A DNA stretch of 64,000 nt from Paratinospora sagittata (Eukaryota > Streptophyta > Magnoliopsida > Ranunculales > Menispermaceae): NCBI GenBank assembly GCA_035771175.1, contig CM069594.1, forward strand, positions 46,179,534 to 46,243,533, in the 5' to 3' direction. This document shows, one piece after another, positions 14,801 to 28,836 of this stretch. The first letter of the stretch is position 1. Every line of letters starts with the position of its first letter. Below the pieces are notes generated by a model. That model was not told the DNA's origin, did no database searches, and saw only the letters and a program-made list of their open reading frames with translations. A program made the position numbers and the translations under genes.

Positions 14801-15859
14801 ATAACACGCTATCCACGTTTGAGACAAAAATCAGATATTTCTAACGAAAAAAATGTGGTCACCTGTCCTTGCTCGACTTTTCTGTACCCTACACAGTTTT
14901 GCCTGGTTATCTTAATTGAGATATTCTCTACTAACACCTTGATGATTCCCATTGTCTCGCACGCCCAAAGCAACTTTTAGATTAAACAATGTTTTGAATT
15001 CAAATCATTTTGTACTCTCTTCCTCTTTAACCTGCAGCTACTAATTTTATAAAACCCTCGTTCTCTGATTTTCAAAGATAGAACACGCACGATTTTTGCA
15101 AATTAGAATGAGCTTTCCAAAGAGTGTTTAAATCGAAGAAAGTCTTTATTCTTGCATTTGTCCAAACAACCTTCGAACTGAATCAAAATTGCAAACTGTC
15201 TTGAAGATAACCTCATTATTTCGCAAGTTCTTCATTTTATTCCTGTTGTGCTGAGATTTCCAGAGGCTATCTATTGTTTTAAACTGTATGTATGTAAAGT
15301 GTTCTCGGTAAGAGAAAACATCACCTGTATTTTTTTTTCTAAGAGCTTGAACTAATCATCAACAACACATCAAACAATAGGTATCGAAGTCTACAAAGAT
15401 CAAACTCGAAGAACGAAGACATATCTCATGTCTAATGCAATAGTTTTATCTTTGGTGTCTAGGGTAACTTCTCGATCAATCTAAGCACTAAAACTCTGAT
15501 AATTGAAAAGTCTTCAAAATCACTTCGATATAGTATTCCATTTTGAAAAAAATGTTTACCGGAAGGTTTTAATCATAATTCAATAAGTGTTGAGTTTTTT
15601 AATAGTTTTTAATCTTATATCAATATGTGTTGAGTCAATGGAATGGTTCTTGAGTGTCACAATATTAATTTTCCAAAAATAAGGCTATTTAGCAATTTAC
15701 AAAAATTTTCAAGTTGGCACTAGCGCCCTATCAGTGTTCATAGCCCGCTGATAGGGTTGTATAATAAAACATTTGTTTTTCTTGAAAATTGTCTATAGCG
15801 CGCTATCCCCTTTGATAACTCGCTATAAAGATGTTGCCGTGATCTTTCCATTTTTAGTA

Positions 15860-15885
15860 AAGTGTGCAATAGCTCGCTATCGGAA
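15860..15885. repeat. 20-bp deletion collapsing the CGCTAT boxes
   Basis: This monomer reads GTGTGCAATAG followed directly by CTCGCTATCGG. Neighbours have a second box and spacer of about 20 bp between these parts. The monomer is 1162 bp instead of about 1182, matching the loss. The junction lies between the two similar boxes, so slippage or recombination between them is the simplest cause. Confidence 0.75.
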
Positions 15886-16950
15886 AGTCTGAAAAACTCG
15901 AGCTCTCGGGTTTGTGTATATCGACCGGCTATCTTTCAATAGAGACCATGATACACAACCCAATAACACGCTATCCACGTTTGAGACAAAAATCAGATAT
16001 TTCTAACGAGAATAATGTGGCCACTTCTCCTTGCTCTACTTTTCTATACCCTACACAGTTTTGCCTGGTTATCTTAATTGAAATATTCTCTACTAACACT
16101 TTGATGATTCCCATTGTCTCGCACGCCCAAAACAACTTTAGATTAAACAACGTTTTGAATTCAAATCATTTGCACTCTCTTCCTCTTTAACCTGCAACTA
16201 CTAATTTTATAAAACCCTCATTCTCTGATTTTCAAAGATAGAACACGCACGATCTTTGCAAATTAGACTGAGCTTTCCAAAGAGTGTTTAAATCGAAGAA
16301 AGTCGTTATTCTTGCATTTGTCCAAACAACCTTCGAACTGAATCAAAATTGCAAACTGCCTTGAAGATAACCTCATTATTTCACAAGTTCTTCATTTTAT
16401 TCCTTTTGTGCTGAGATTTCCAGAGGCATATTATTTTAAACTGTAAGTATGTAAAGTGTTCTCGGTAAGAGAAAACATCACCTGTATTTTTTTTTTCTAA
16501 GAGCTTGAACTAATCATCAACAACATATCAAACAATAGGTATCGAATTCTACAAAGATCACGCTCGAAGAACGAAGACGTATCTCATGTCTAATGCAATA
16601 GTTTTATCTTTGGTGTGCAGGGTAATTTCTCGATCAATCTCAGCAGTAAAACTTAGAAAATTGAAAAGTCTTGGAAATCACTTCGATGTCGTATTCCATT
16701 TTGAAAAAAATGTTTTCGAGAAGGTTGTAATCATAATTTCAACGAGTTTTGAATTATTTAATAGTTTTTAATCTTATATCAATATGTTTTGAGTCAATGG
16801 AATGGTTCTTGAGTGTCAGAATATTAATTTTCCAAAAATAAGGCTATTTAGCGATTTGCAAAAATTTTCCAATTGGCACTTGCGCCCTATCTGTGTTGAT
16901 AGCCCACTGATAGGGTTGTATAATAAAACATTTGTTTTTCTTGAAAATTG

Positions 16951-17059
16951 TCTATAGCGCGCTATCCCCTTTGATAACTCGCTATAAAGATGTTGCCGTG
17001 ATCTTTCCATTTTTAGTAAAGTGGGCAATAGCGTGCTATAGCCCTCGATAACTCGCTAT
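16951..17059. repeat. Intra-monomer direct duplication of CGCTAT-box module (example)
   Basis: Within each monomer two similar segments of about 35 bp lie about 75 bp apart. In this copy they are at 16951-16985 and 17026-17059. Each contains a GCGCGCTAT-like box followed about 10 bases later by GATAACTCGCTAT. The dyad region about 80 bp upstream (GATAGCCCGCTGATA) resembles a third, degenerate copy, and CACGCTATCCACG downstream resembles a further box. The regularity suggests that this part of the monomer arose by short internal duplication. Confidence 0.75.
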
Positions 17060-20000
17060 CGGAAAGTCTGAAAGACTCGAGCTCTCGGGTTTGTGTATAT
17101 CGACCTGCTATCTTTCAATTTAGAACATGACACACAACCCAATAATAACACGCTATCCACGTTTGAGACAAAAATAAGATATTTCTAACGAGAAAAATGT
17201 GGCCACTTCTCTTTGCTCGACTTTTCTATACCTTACACAGTTTTGCCAGGTTATCTTAATTGAAATATTATCTACTAACACGTTGATGATTCCCATTGTC
17301 TCGCACGCCCAAAGCAACTTTTGATTAAACAACGTTTTGAATTCAAATCATTTTGCACTCTCTTCCTCTTTAACCTGCAACTGCTAATTTTATAAAACCC
17401 TCATTCTCTGATTTTCAAAGATAGAACACGCACGATTTTTGCAAGTTAGACTCCAAAGAGGGATTAAATCGAAGAAAGTTGTTATTCTTGCATTTGTCCA
17501 AACAACCTTCGAACTAAATCAAAATTGTAAACTGTCTTGAAGATAACCTCATTATTTCGCAAGTTTTTCTTTTTATTCCTTTTGTGCTGAGATTTTCAGA
17601 GGCTGTCTATTGTTTTAAACTGTAAGTATGTGAAGTGTTCTCGGTAAGAGAAAACATCACCTGTATTTTTTTTTCTAAGAGCTTGAAATAATCATCAACA
17701 ACACATCAAACAATAGGTATCGAAGTCTACAAAGATCAAGCTCGAAAAACGAAGACATATCTCATGTCTAATGCAATAGTTTTATCTTTGGTGTGTTGAG
17801 TAACTTCTCGATCAAACTCAGCACTAAAACTTTGAAAATGGAAAAGCATTCAAAATCACTTCGATATAGTATTCCATTTTGAAAAAAAAGTTTTCCGGAA
17901 GGTTGTAATCATAATTTCAACGAGTTTTGAATTATTTAATAGTTTCTAATCTTATATCAATATGTTTTGAGTCAATGGAATGGTTCTTGAGTGTCAAAAT
18001 ATTAAGTTTCCAAAAATAAGGCTATTTAGCAATTTGCAAAAATTTTCCAATTGGCAGTAGCGCCCTATCAGTGTTGATAGCCCGCTGATAGGTTTGTATA
18101 ATAAAACAATTGTTTTCTTGAAAATTGTCTATTGCGCGCTATCCCCTTTGATAACTCGCTATAAAGATGTTGCCGTGATCTTTCCATTTTAAGTAAAGTG
18201 GGCAATAGCGCGCTATAGGCCTCGATAACTCGCTTTCGAAAAGTTTAAAAAACTCGAGCTCTCGGGTTTGTGTATATCGACCGGCTATCTTTCAATAGAG
18301 AACATGATACACAACCCAATAATAACACGCTATCCTCGTTTGAGACAAAAATCAGATATTTCTAACGAGAAAAATGTGGCCACTTCTCCTTGCTCGACTT
18401 TTTTATTCCTTACACAGTTTTGCCTGGTTATCTTAATTGAAATATTATCTACTAACACCTTGATGATTCCCATTGTCTCGCACGCCCAAAAAAACTTTAG
18501 ATTATTGTACTCTCTTCCTCTTTAACCTGCAACTACTAACTTTATAAAACCCTCATTCTCTAATTTTAAAGATAGAAAACGCACGATTTTTGCATGTTAG
18601 ACTGAGCTTTCCAAAGAGTGTTTAAATCGAAGAAAGTCGTTATTCTTGCATTTTTCCAAACAACCTTCGAATTGAATCAAAATTGCAAACTCTCTTGAAG
18701 ATAGCCTCATTATTTTGCAAGTTCTTCATTTTATCTCTTTTGTGCTGAGATTTCCAGAGGCTATCTATTGTTTTAAACTGTAGGTATGTATAGTGTTCTC
18801 GGTAAGAGAAAACATCACCTGTATTTTTTTTTTCTAAGAGCTTGAACTAATCATCAACAACACATCAAACAATAGGTATCGAAGTCTACAAAGATCAAGC
18901 TCGAAGAACGAAGACATATCTCATGTCTAATGCAATAGTTTTATCTTTGGTGTGTAGGGTAATTTTTCGATCAATCTCAGCACTAAAACTCAGAAAATCG
19001 AAAAATCTTGAAAATCACTTCGATATAGTGTTCCATTTTGAAAGAATTGTTTTTCGGAAGGTTGAAATCATAATTTCAACGAGTTTTGAATTATTTAATA
19101 GTTTTTAATCTTATATCAATATGTTTTGAGTCAATGGAATGGTTTTTGAGTGTCAAAATATTAATTTTCCAAAAATAAGGCTATTTAGCAATTTGCAAAA
19201 ATTTTCCAGTTGGCACTTGCGCCCTATCAGTGTTGATAGCCCGCTAATAGGGTTGTATAAAAAAACATTTGTTTTTCTTGAAAATTGTCTATAGCGCTTT
19301 CCCCTTTGATAACTCGCTATAAAGATGTTGCCGTGATCTTTCCATTTTTAGTAAAGTGGGCAATAGCGCGCTATAAGCCTCGATAACTCGCTATCGGAAT
19401 GTCTGAAAAACTCGAGTTCTGGGGTTTGTGTATATCGACCTACTATCTTTCAATAGAGAACATGATACACAACCCAATAATAACACGCTATCCACGTTTG
19501 AGACAAAAATCAGATATTTCTAATGAGAAAAATGTGGCCACTTCTCCTTGGTCGACTTTTCTTTACCTTACACAGTTTTGCCTGGTTATCTTAATTGAAA
19601 TATTCTCTGCTAACACCTAGATGATTCCCATTGTCTCGCACGCCCAAAACAACTTTAGATGAAACAACGTTTTGAATTCAAATCATTTTGTACTCTCTTC
19701 CTCTTTTAACCTGCAACGGCTAATTTTATAAAACCCTCATTCTCTAATTTTCAATGATAGAACACGCACGATTTTTGCAAGTTAGACTGAGCATTCCAAA
19801 GAGTGTTTAAATCGAAGAAAGTCGTTATTCTTGCATTTGTCCAAACAACCTTCGAACTAAATCAAAATTGCAAACTGTCTTGAAGATAACCTCAATATTT
19901 CGCAAGTTCTTCATTTTATTCCTTTTGTGCTGAGATTTCCAGAGGCTATCTATTGTTTTAAACTGTAAGTATGTGAAGTGTTCTCGATAAGGGAAAACAT

Positions 20001-20589
20001 CACCTGTATTTTTTTTCTAAGAGCTTGAACTAATCATCAACAACACATCAAACAATAGGTATCGAACTATACAAAGATCAAGCTCGAAGAACGAAGACAT
20101 ATCTCATGTCTAATGCAATAGTTTTATCTTTGGTGTCTAGGGTAACTTCTCGATCAATCTAAGCACTAAAACTCTGAAAATTGAAAAGTCTTCAAAATCA
20201 CATCGATATAGTATTCCATTTTGAAAAAATGTCTTCGAAAGGTTTTAATCATAATTTCAATGAGTATTTTATTATTTAATAGTTTTTTATTTTATATCAG
20301 GTTGTTTTGAGTCAATGGAATGGTTCTTGAGTGTCAAAATATTAATTTTCCAAAAATAAGGCTATTCAGCAATTTTGCAAAAATTTTCCAGTAGGCACTA
20401 GCGCCGTATCAGTGTTGATAGGCCGCTGATAGGGTTGTATAACAAAACATTTGTTTTCCTTTAAAATTGTCTATAGCGCGCTATCCCCTTTGATAACTCG
20501 CTATAAATTCAATTTTTTAGTAAAGTGTGCAATAGCGCGCTATAGGCCTTGATAACTCGCTATCGGAAAGTCTGAAAAACTCGAGCTCT

Positions 20590-23500
20590 CGGGTTTGTGT
20601 ATATCGACCGGCTATCTTTCAATAGAGAACATGATACACAACCCAATAACACGCTTTCAACGTTTGAGACAAAAATCAGATATTTCTAACGAGAAAAATG
20701 TGGCCACTTCTCCTTGCTCGACTTTTCTATCCTAACACAGTTTTGCCTGGTTATCTTAATTGAAATATTATCTACTAACACCTTGATGATTCCCATTGTC
20801 TCGCGCGCCCAAAACAACTTTAGATTAAACAACGTTTTGAATTCAAATCATTTTGTACTCTCTTACTCTTTAACCTGCAACTACTAATTTTATAAAACCT
20901 TCATTCTCTGATTTTCAAAGATAGAACACGCACGATTTTTGCATATTAGACTGAGCTTTCCAAAGAGTGTTTACATCGAAGAAAGTCGTTATTCTTGCAT
21001 TTGTCCAAACAACCTTCGAACTGAATCAAAATGGCAAACTGTCTTGAAGATAACCTCATTATTTCGCAAGTTCTTCATTTTATTCCTTTTGTGCGGAGAT
21101 TTCCAGAGGCTATCTATTATTTTAAACTGTAAGTATGTAAAGTGTTCTCGGTAAGAGAAAACATCACCTGTATTTTTTTTTCTATGAGCTTGAACTAATC
21201 ATCGACAACACATCAAACAATAGGTATTGAATTCTACAAAGATCAAGCTCGAAGAACGAAGACGTATCTCATGTCTAATGCAATAGTTTTATCTTTGGTG
21301 TGCAGGGTAACTTCTCGATCAATCTCAGCACTAAAAATCTGAACATTGAAAAGTCTTGAAAATCACTTCGATATAGTATTCCATTTTGAAAAAAAATATT
21401 TTCGAAAGGTTTTAATCATAATTTCAATGAGTGTTTTATTATTAAATAGTTTTTAATCTTATATCAATATGTTTTGAGTCAATGGAATGGTTCTTGAGTG
21501 TCAAAATATTAATTTTTCAAAAATAAGGCTATTCAGCAATTTGCAAAAATTTTCCAGTTGGCACTTGCGCCCTATCAGTGTTGATAGCCCGCTGATAGGG
21601 TTGTATAATAAAACATTTGTTTTTCTTGAAAATTGTCTATAGCGCGCTATCCCCTTTGATTACTCGCTATAAAAATGTTGCCGTGATCTTTCCATTTTCA
21701 GTAAAGTGGGCAATAGCGCTATAGGCCTCGATAACTCGCTATCGGAAAGTCTAAAAAACTCGAGCTCTCGGGTTTGTGTATATCGACCGGCTATCTTTCA
21801 ATAGAGAACATGATACACAACCCAATAACGCGCTATCCACGTTTGAGACAAAAATCAGATATTTCTAACTAGAAAAATGTGGTCACTTCTCCTTGCTCGA
21901 CTTTTCTGTACCCTACACAGTTTTGCCTGGTTATCTTAATTGAAATATTTTCTACTAACACCTTGATGATTCCCATTGTCTCGCACGCCCAAAGCAACTT
22001 TAGATTAAACAATGTTTTGAATTCAAATCATTTTGTACTCTCTTCCTCTTTAACCTGCAGCTACTAATTTTATAAAACCCTCATTTTCTAATTTTCAAAG
22101 ATAGAACACGCACGATTTTTGCAAATTAGACTGAGCTTTCGAAAGAGTGTTTAAATCGAAGAAAGTCGTTATTCTTGCATTTGTCCAAACAACCTTCGAA
22201 CTGAATCAAAATTGCAAACTGTCTTGAAGATAACCTCATTATTTCGCAAGTTCTTCATTTTATTCCTTTTGTGCTGAGATTTCCAGAGGCTATCTATTGT
22301 TTTAAACTGTATGTATGTAAAGTGTTCTCGGTAAGAGAAAACATCACCCGGGTTTTTTTTTTTCTAAGAGCTTGAACTAATCATCAACAACACATCAAAC
22401 AATTGGTTTCGAAGTCTACAAAGATCAAGCTCGAAGAACGAAGACATATCTCATGTCTAATGCAATAGTTTTATTTTTGGTATGCAGGGTAATTTCTCGA
22501 TCAATCTCAGCACTAAAGCTCAGAAAATTGAAATGTCTTTAAAATCACTTTGATATAGTATTCCATTTTGAAAAAAATGTTTTCCGGAAGGTTGTAATCA
22601 TAATTTCAACGATTTTGAATTATTTAATAGTTTTTAATCTTATATGAATATGTTTTGAGTCAATGGAATGGTTCTTGAGTGTCAAAATATTAATTTTCCA
22701 AAAATAAGGCTATTTAGCAATTTACAAAAATTTTTCAGTTGGCACTAGCGCCCTATCAGTGTTGATAGCCCGCTGATAGGGTTGTATAATAAAACATTTG
22801 TTTTTCTTGAAAATTGTCTATAGCGCGCTATCCCCTTTGATAACTCGCTATAAAGATGTTGTCGTGATCTTTCCATTTTCAGTAAAGTGGGCAATAGCGC
22901 TATAGGCCTCGATAACTCGCTATCGGAAAGTCTGAAAAACTCGAGCTTCGGGTTTGTGTATATCGACCGGCTATCTTTCAATAGAGAACATGATACACAA
23001 CCCAATAACACGCTATCCACGTTTGAGACAAATATCAGATATTTCTAACGAGAAAAATGTGGCCACTTCTCCTTGCTCGACTTTTCTATACCTTACACAG
23101 TTTTGCCTGGTTATCTTAATTGAAATGTTATCTACTAACACCTTGATGATTCCCATTGTCTCGCGCGCCCAAAACAACTTTAGATTAAACAACGTTTTGA
23201 ATTCAAATCATTTTGTACTCTCTTCCTCTTTAACCTGCAACTACTAATTTTATAAAACCCTCATTCTCTGATTTTCAAAGATAGAACACGCACGTTTTTT
23301 GCATATGAGACTGAGCTTTCCAAAGAGTGTTTACATCGAAGAAAGCCGTTATTCTTGCATTTGTCCAAACAACCTTCGAACTGAATCAAAATTGCAAACT
23401 GTCTTGAAGATAACCTCATTATTTCGCAAGTTCTTCATTTTATTCCTTTTGTGCGGAGATTTCCAGAGGCTATCTATTATTTTAAACTGTAAGTATGTAA

Positions 23501-24105
23501 AGTGTTCTCGGTAAGAGAAAACATCACCTGTATTTTTTTTTCTATGAGCTTGAACTAATCATCGACAACACATCAAACAATAGGTATTGAATTCTACAAA
23601 GATCAAGCTCGAAGAACGAAGACGTATCTCATGTCTAATGCAATAGTTTTATCTTTGGTGTGCAGGGTAACTTCTTGATCAATCTCAGCACTAAAAATCT
23701 GAACATTGAAAAGTCTTGAAAATCACTTCGATATAGTATTCCATTTTGAAAAAAATGTTTTCGAAATGTTTTAATCATAATTTCAATGAGTGTTTTATTA
23801 TTAAATAGTTTTGAATCTTATATCCTTGAGTGTCAAAATATTAATTTTTCAAAAATAAGGCTATTCAGCAATTTGCAAAAATTTTCCAGTTGGCACTTGC
23901 GCCCTATCAGTGTTGATAGCCCGCTGATAGGGTTGTATAATAAAACATTTGTTTTTCTTGAAAATTGTCTATAGCGCGCTATCCCCTTTGATTACTCGCT
24001 ATAAAAATGTTGCCGTGATCTTTCCATTTTCAGAAAAGTGGGCAATAGCGCTATAGGCCTCGATAACCCGCTATCGGAAAGTCTGAAAAACTCGAGCTCT
24101 CGGGT
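20590..24105. repeat. Monomer pairs related at ~2.36-kb lag in the left half
   Basis: Around 20.94-21.6 kb and 23.30-23.96 kb the sequence repeats with a lag of 2360 bp and shares private states: TTTGCATATTAGAC/TTTGCATATGAGAC, GTGTTTACATCG, GTGCGGAGATTTC, TCTATGAGCTTG and ATCGACAACACATC. The intervening monomers differ. This is a second local dimer expansion inside the left subfamily. The later copy has lost about 27 bp near 23824. Confidence 0.75.
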
Positions 24106-27100
24106 TTGTGTATATCGACCGGCTATCTTTCAATAGAGAACATGATACACAACCCAATAACACACTATCCACGTTTGAGACAAAAATCAGATATTTCTAA
24201 CGAGAAAAATGTGGTCACTTCTCCTTGCTCGACTTTTCTTTACCCTACACAGTTTTGCCTGGTTATCTTAATTGAAATATTCTCTACTAACACCTTGATG
24301 ATTCCCATTGTCTCGCACGCCCAAAACAACTTTAGTTTAAACAATGTTTTGAATTCAAATCATTTTGTACTCTCTTCCTCTTTAACCTGCAACTGCTAAT
24401 TTTATAAAACCCTCATTCTCGGATTTTCAAAGATAGAACAGGCACGATTTTTGCAAATTAGACTGACCTTTCCAAGGAGTGTTTAAATCTAAGAAAGTCG
24501 TTATTCTTGCATTTGTCCGAACAACCTTCGAAATGAATCAAAATTGCAAACTGTCTTGAAGATAACCTCATTATTTCGCAAGTTCTTCATTTTATTCCTT
24601 TTGTGCTGAGATTTCCAGAGGCTATCTATTGTTTTAAACTGTAAGTATGTAAAGTGTTCTCGGTAAGAGGAAACATCACCTGTATTTTTTTTTTCTAAGA
24701 GCTTGAACTAATCATCAACAACACATCAAACAATAGGTATCGAAGTCTGCATAGATCAAGCCCCAAGAACGAAGACATATCTCAGGTTTAATGCAATAGT
24801 TTTATCTTTGCTGTGTAGGGTAATTTCTCGATCAATCTCAGCACTAAAACTCAGAAATTTGAAAAGTCTTTAAAATCACTTCGATATAGTATTCCATTTT
24901 GAAAAAAATGTTTTCCGGAAGGTTTTAATCATAATTTCAACGAGTTTTGAAATATTTAATAGTTTTTAATCTTATATCAATATTTTTTGAGTCAATGGAA
25001 TGGTTCTTGAGTGTCAAAATATTAATTTTCCAAAAATAAGGCTATTTAGTAATTTGCAAAAATTTTCCAGTTGGCACTTTCGCCCTATCAGTGTTGATAA
25101 CCCGCTGATAGGGTTGTATAATAAAACATTTGTTTTTCTTAAAAATTGTCTATAATGCGCTATCCCCTTTAATAACTCGCTATAAAGATGTTGCCGTGAT
25201 CATTCCATTTTTAGTAAAGTGGGCAATAGCGCTCTATAGGTCTCGATAACTCGCTTTCGGAAAGTCTGAAAAACTCGAGCTCTCAGGTTTGTGCATATCA
25301 ACCTGCTATCTTTCAATAGAGAACATGATACAGAACACAGTAATAACACGCTATCCACGTTTTAGACAAAAATCAGATATTTCTAACGAGAAAAATGTGG
25401 CCACTTCTCCTTGCTCGACTTTTCTATACCTTACACAGTTTTGCCTGGTTATCTTAATTGAAATATTCTTTGCTAACACCTTGATAATTACCATTGTCTC
25501 GCACGCCCAAAACAACTTTAGATTAAACAACGTTTTGAATTCAAATCAGTTTGTACTCTCTTCCTTTTTAACCAACAACTACTTATTTTATAAAACCCTC
25601 ATTCTCTGATTTTCAAAGATAGACGACGCACGATTTTTGCATGTTATACTGAGCTTTCCAAAGAGTGTTTAAATCAAAGAAAGTCGTTATTCTTGCATTT
25701 GTCCAAACAACCTTCGAATTGAATAAAAATTGCAAACTGTCTTGAAGATAGCCTCATTATTTCGCAAGTTCTTCATTTTATCCCTTTTGTGCCGAGATTT
25801 CCAGAGGCTATCTATTGTTTTAAACTATAAGTATGTAAATGTTCTCGGCAAGAGAAAACTTCACCTGTTTTTTTTTTCTAAGTGCTTGAACTAATCATCA
25901 ACAACACATCAAACAATAGGTATTGAAGTCTATAAAGATCAAGCTCGAAGAACAAAGACATATCTCATGTCTAATGCATTTGTTTTATCTTTGGTGTGTT
26001 GGGTAACTTATCGATCAATCTAAGCACTAAAACTCTGAAAATTGAAAAGTCTTCAAAATCACTTCGATATAGTATTCCGTTTGAAAATAATGTTTTCGAA
26101 AGGTTTTAATCATAATTTCAATGAGTGTTTTATTATTTAATAGTTTTTAATCTTATATCAATATGTTTTGAGTCAATGGAATGGTTCTTGAGTGTCAAAA
26201 TATTAATTTTCCAAAAATAAGGCTATTCAGCAATTTTGCAAAAATTTTCCAGTAGGCACTAGCGCCCTATCAGTGTTGATAGCCCGCTGATAGGGTTGTA
26301 TAATAAAACATTTGTTTTTCTTGAAAATTGTCTATAGCGCGCTATCCCCTTTGATAACTCGCTATGAAGATGTTATCGTGATCTTTTCATTTTTAGTAAA
26401 GTTTGCAAGACTGCGCTATAGGCCTTGATAACTCGCTATCGAAAAGTCTGAGAAACTCGAGCTCTCGGGTTTGTGTATATCGACCGACTATCTTTCAATA
26501 GAGAACATGATACACAACCCAATAACACGCTATCCACGTTTGAGACAAAAATCAGATATTTCTAACGAGAAAAATGTGGCCCCTTCTCCTTGCTCGACTT
26601 TTCTATACCCTACACAGTTTTGCCTGGTTATCTTAATCGAAATATTCTCTACTAACACCTTGATGATTCCCATTGTCTCGCACGCCCAAAACAACTTTAG
26701 TTTAGACAATGTTTTGAATTCAAATCATTTTGTACTCTCTTCCTCTTTAACCTGCAACTGCTAATTTTATAAAACCCTCATTCTCTGATTTTCAAAGATA
26801 GAACACGCACGATTTTTGCAAATTAGACTGAGCTTTCCAAAGAGTGTTTAAATCTAAGAAAGTCGTTATTCTTGCATTTGTCCAAACAACCTTCGAAATG
26901 TATCAAAATTGCAAACTGTCTTGAAGATAACCTCATTATTACGCAAGTTCTTCATTTTATTCCTTTTGTGCTGAGATTTCCAGAGGCTATCTATTGTTTT
27001 AAACTGTAAGTATGTAAAGTGTTCTCGATAAGAGAAAACATCACCTGTATTTTTTTTTTCTAAGAGCTTGAAGAAATCATCAACAACACATCAAACAATA

Positions 27101-28231
27101 GGTATCGAAGTCTACAAAGATCAAGCTCCAAGAACGAAGACATATCTCATGTTTAATGCAATAGTTTTATTTTTGGTGTGTAGGGTAATTTCTCGATCAA
27201 TCTCCGCACTAAAACTCAAAAAATTGAAAAGTCTTTAAAATCACTTCGTTATAGTATTCCATTTTGAAAAAAATGTTTTCCGGAAGGTTTTAATCATAAT
27301 TTCAACGGGTTTTCAATTATTTAATAGTTTTTAATCTTATATCAATATGTTTTGAGTCAATGGAATGGTTCTTGAGTGTCAAAATATTAATTTTCCAAAA
27401 ATAAGGCTATTTAGTAATTTGCAAAAATTTTTCAGTTGGCACTTTTGCCCTATCAGTGTTGATAACCCGCTGATAGGGTTGTATAATAAAACATTTGTTT
27501 TTCTTAAAAATTGTCTATAGTGCGCTATCCCCTTTAATAACTCGCTATAAAGATGTTGCCGTGATCATTCCATTTTTAGTAAAGTGGGCAATAGCGCTCT
27601 ATAGGCCTCGATAACTCGCTTTCGGAAAGATTGAAACACTCGAGCTCTCAGGTTTGTGCATATCAACCTGCTATCTTTCAATAGAGAACATGATACAGAA
27701 CACAGTAATAACACGCTATCCACGTTTGAGACAAAAATCAGATATTTCTAACGAGAAAAACGTGGCCACTTTTCCTTGCTCGACTTTTCTATACCGTACA
27801 CAGTTTTGCCTGGTTATCTTAGTTGAAATATTCTTTGCTAACACCTTGATGATTACCATTGTCTCGCACGCCCAAAACAACTTTGAATTAAATAACGTTT
27901 TGAATTCAAATCATTTTGTACTCTCTTCCACTTTAACCTGCAACTACTAATTTTATAAAACCCTCATTCTTTGATTTTCAAAGATAGAACACGCACGATT
28001 TTTGAAAGTTAGACTGAGCATTCCAAAGAGTATTTAAATCGAAGAAAGTCGTTATTCTTGCATTTGTCCAAACAAGCTTCGAACTGAATTAAAATTGCAC
28101 ACTGTCTTGAAGATAACCTCATTATTTCGCGAGTTCTTCATTTTATTCCTTTTGTGCTGAGATTTCCAGAGGCTATCTATTGTTTTAAACTGTAAGTATG
28201 TGAAGTGTTCTCGGTAAGAGAAAACATCACG
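24106..28231. repeat. Two ~2.365-kb dimers at the right end of the left subfamily
   Basis: The copies starting at 24106 and 26471 correspond, as do those at 25289 and 27654, both at a lag of 2365 bp. The second pair shares the private GTGCATATCAACC, GATACAGAACACAG and GCTCCAAGAAC or GCCCCAAGAAC states. Divergence between the dimers is moderate, so this expansion looks older than the 2.35-kb repeats beyond 37 kb. Confidence 0.7.
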
Positions 28232-28836
28232 TGTATTTTTTTTTCTAAGAGCTTGAACCAATCATCAACAACACATCAAACAATAGGTATCGAAGTCAAC
28301 AAAGATTAAGCTCGAAGAACGAAGACATATTTCATGTCTAATGCAATAGTTTTATATTTGGTGTCTAGGGTAACTTCTCGATCAATCTAAGCACTAAAAC
28401 TCTGAAAATTGAAAAGCCTTCAAAATCACTTCGGTAAAGTATTTCATTTTGAAAAAAATGTTTTCGAAAGGTTTTAATCATAATTTCAATGAATGTTTTA
28501 TTATTAAATAGTTTTTAATCTTATATCAATATCTTTTGAGTCAATGGAATGGTTATTGAGTGTCAAAATATTAATTTTCCAAAAATTAGGCTATTCGGCC
28601 ATTTTGCAAATATTTTTCAGTAGGCACTAGCGCCCTATCAGTGTTGATAGCCCACTCATAGGGTTGTATAATAAAACATTTGTTTTTCTTGAAAATTGTC
28701 TATAGCGCTATCCCCTTTGATAACTCGCTATAAAGATGTTGCCGTGATCTTTCCATTTTTAGTAAAGTGGGCAATAGCGCGCTATAGGCCTTGATAACTC
28801 GCTATCTGAAAGTCTAAAAAACTCGAGCTCTCGAGT

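Larger units (their letters stand above)
1..28830. repeat. Left satellite subfamily (A/B monomer types)
   Basis: Monomers here share diagnostic states: CGCAAGTTCTTCAT, ATCAACAACACATC, GTCTAATGCA, GAACACGCACG, GAGTCAATGG and ACTTCTCCTTGCTCG. Two types are mixed. Type A has GAAGTCTATAAAG and GCATTTGTTTTATC. Type B has GAATTCTACAAAG and GCAATAGTTTTATC. They alternate A-B from position 1 to about 4.7 kb and again at about 5.9-10.6 kb. Beyond that the order becomes irregular, with intermediate types such as GAAGTCTACAAAG. Small indels are common: a 21-bp loss near 288, 13 bp near 3065, about 27 bp near 23824, about 27 bp near 20515 and about 27 bp near 18504. This half is visibly more diverged between copies than the far right end, which suggests older or less homogenised repeats. 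Confidence 0.85.

Noticed and set aside
16586..16771. Short plus-strand frames across the T-tract to A-tract part of some monomers
   Set aside because: Present in only a few copies, low complexity and not conserved.
16951..17059. tRNA or other structured RNA gene in the GC-richer core of the monomer
   Set aside because: The dyads are too short and no cloverleaf, A box/B box pair or terminator arrangement is visible.
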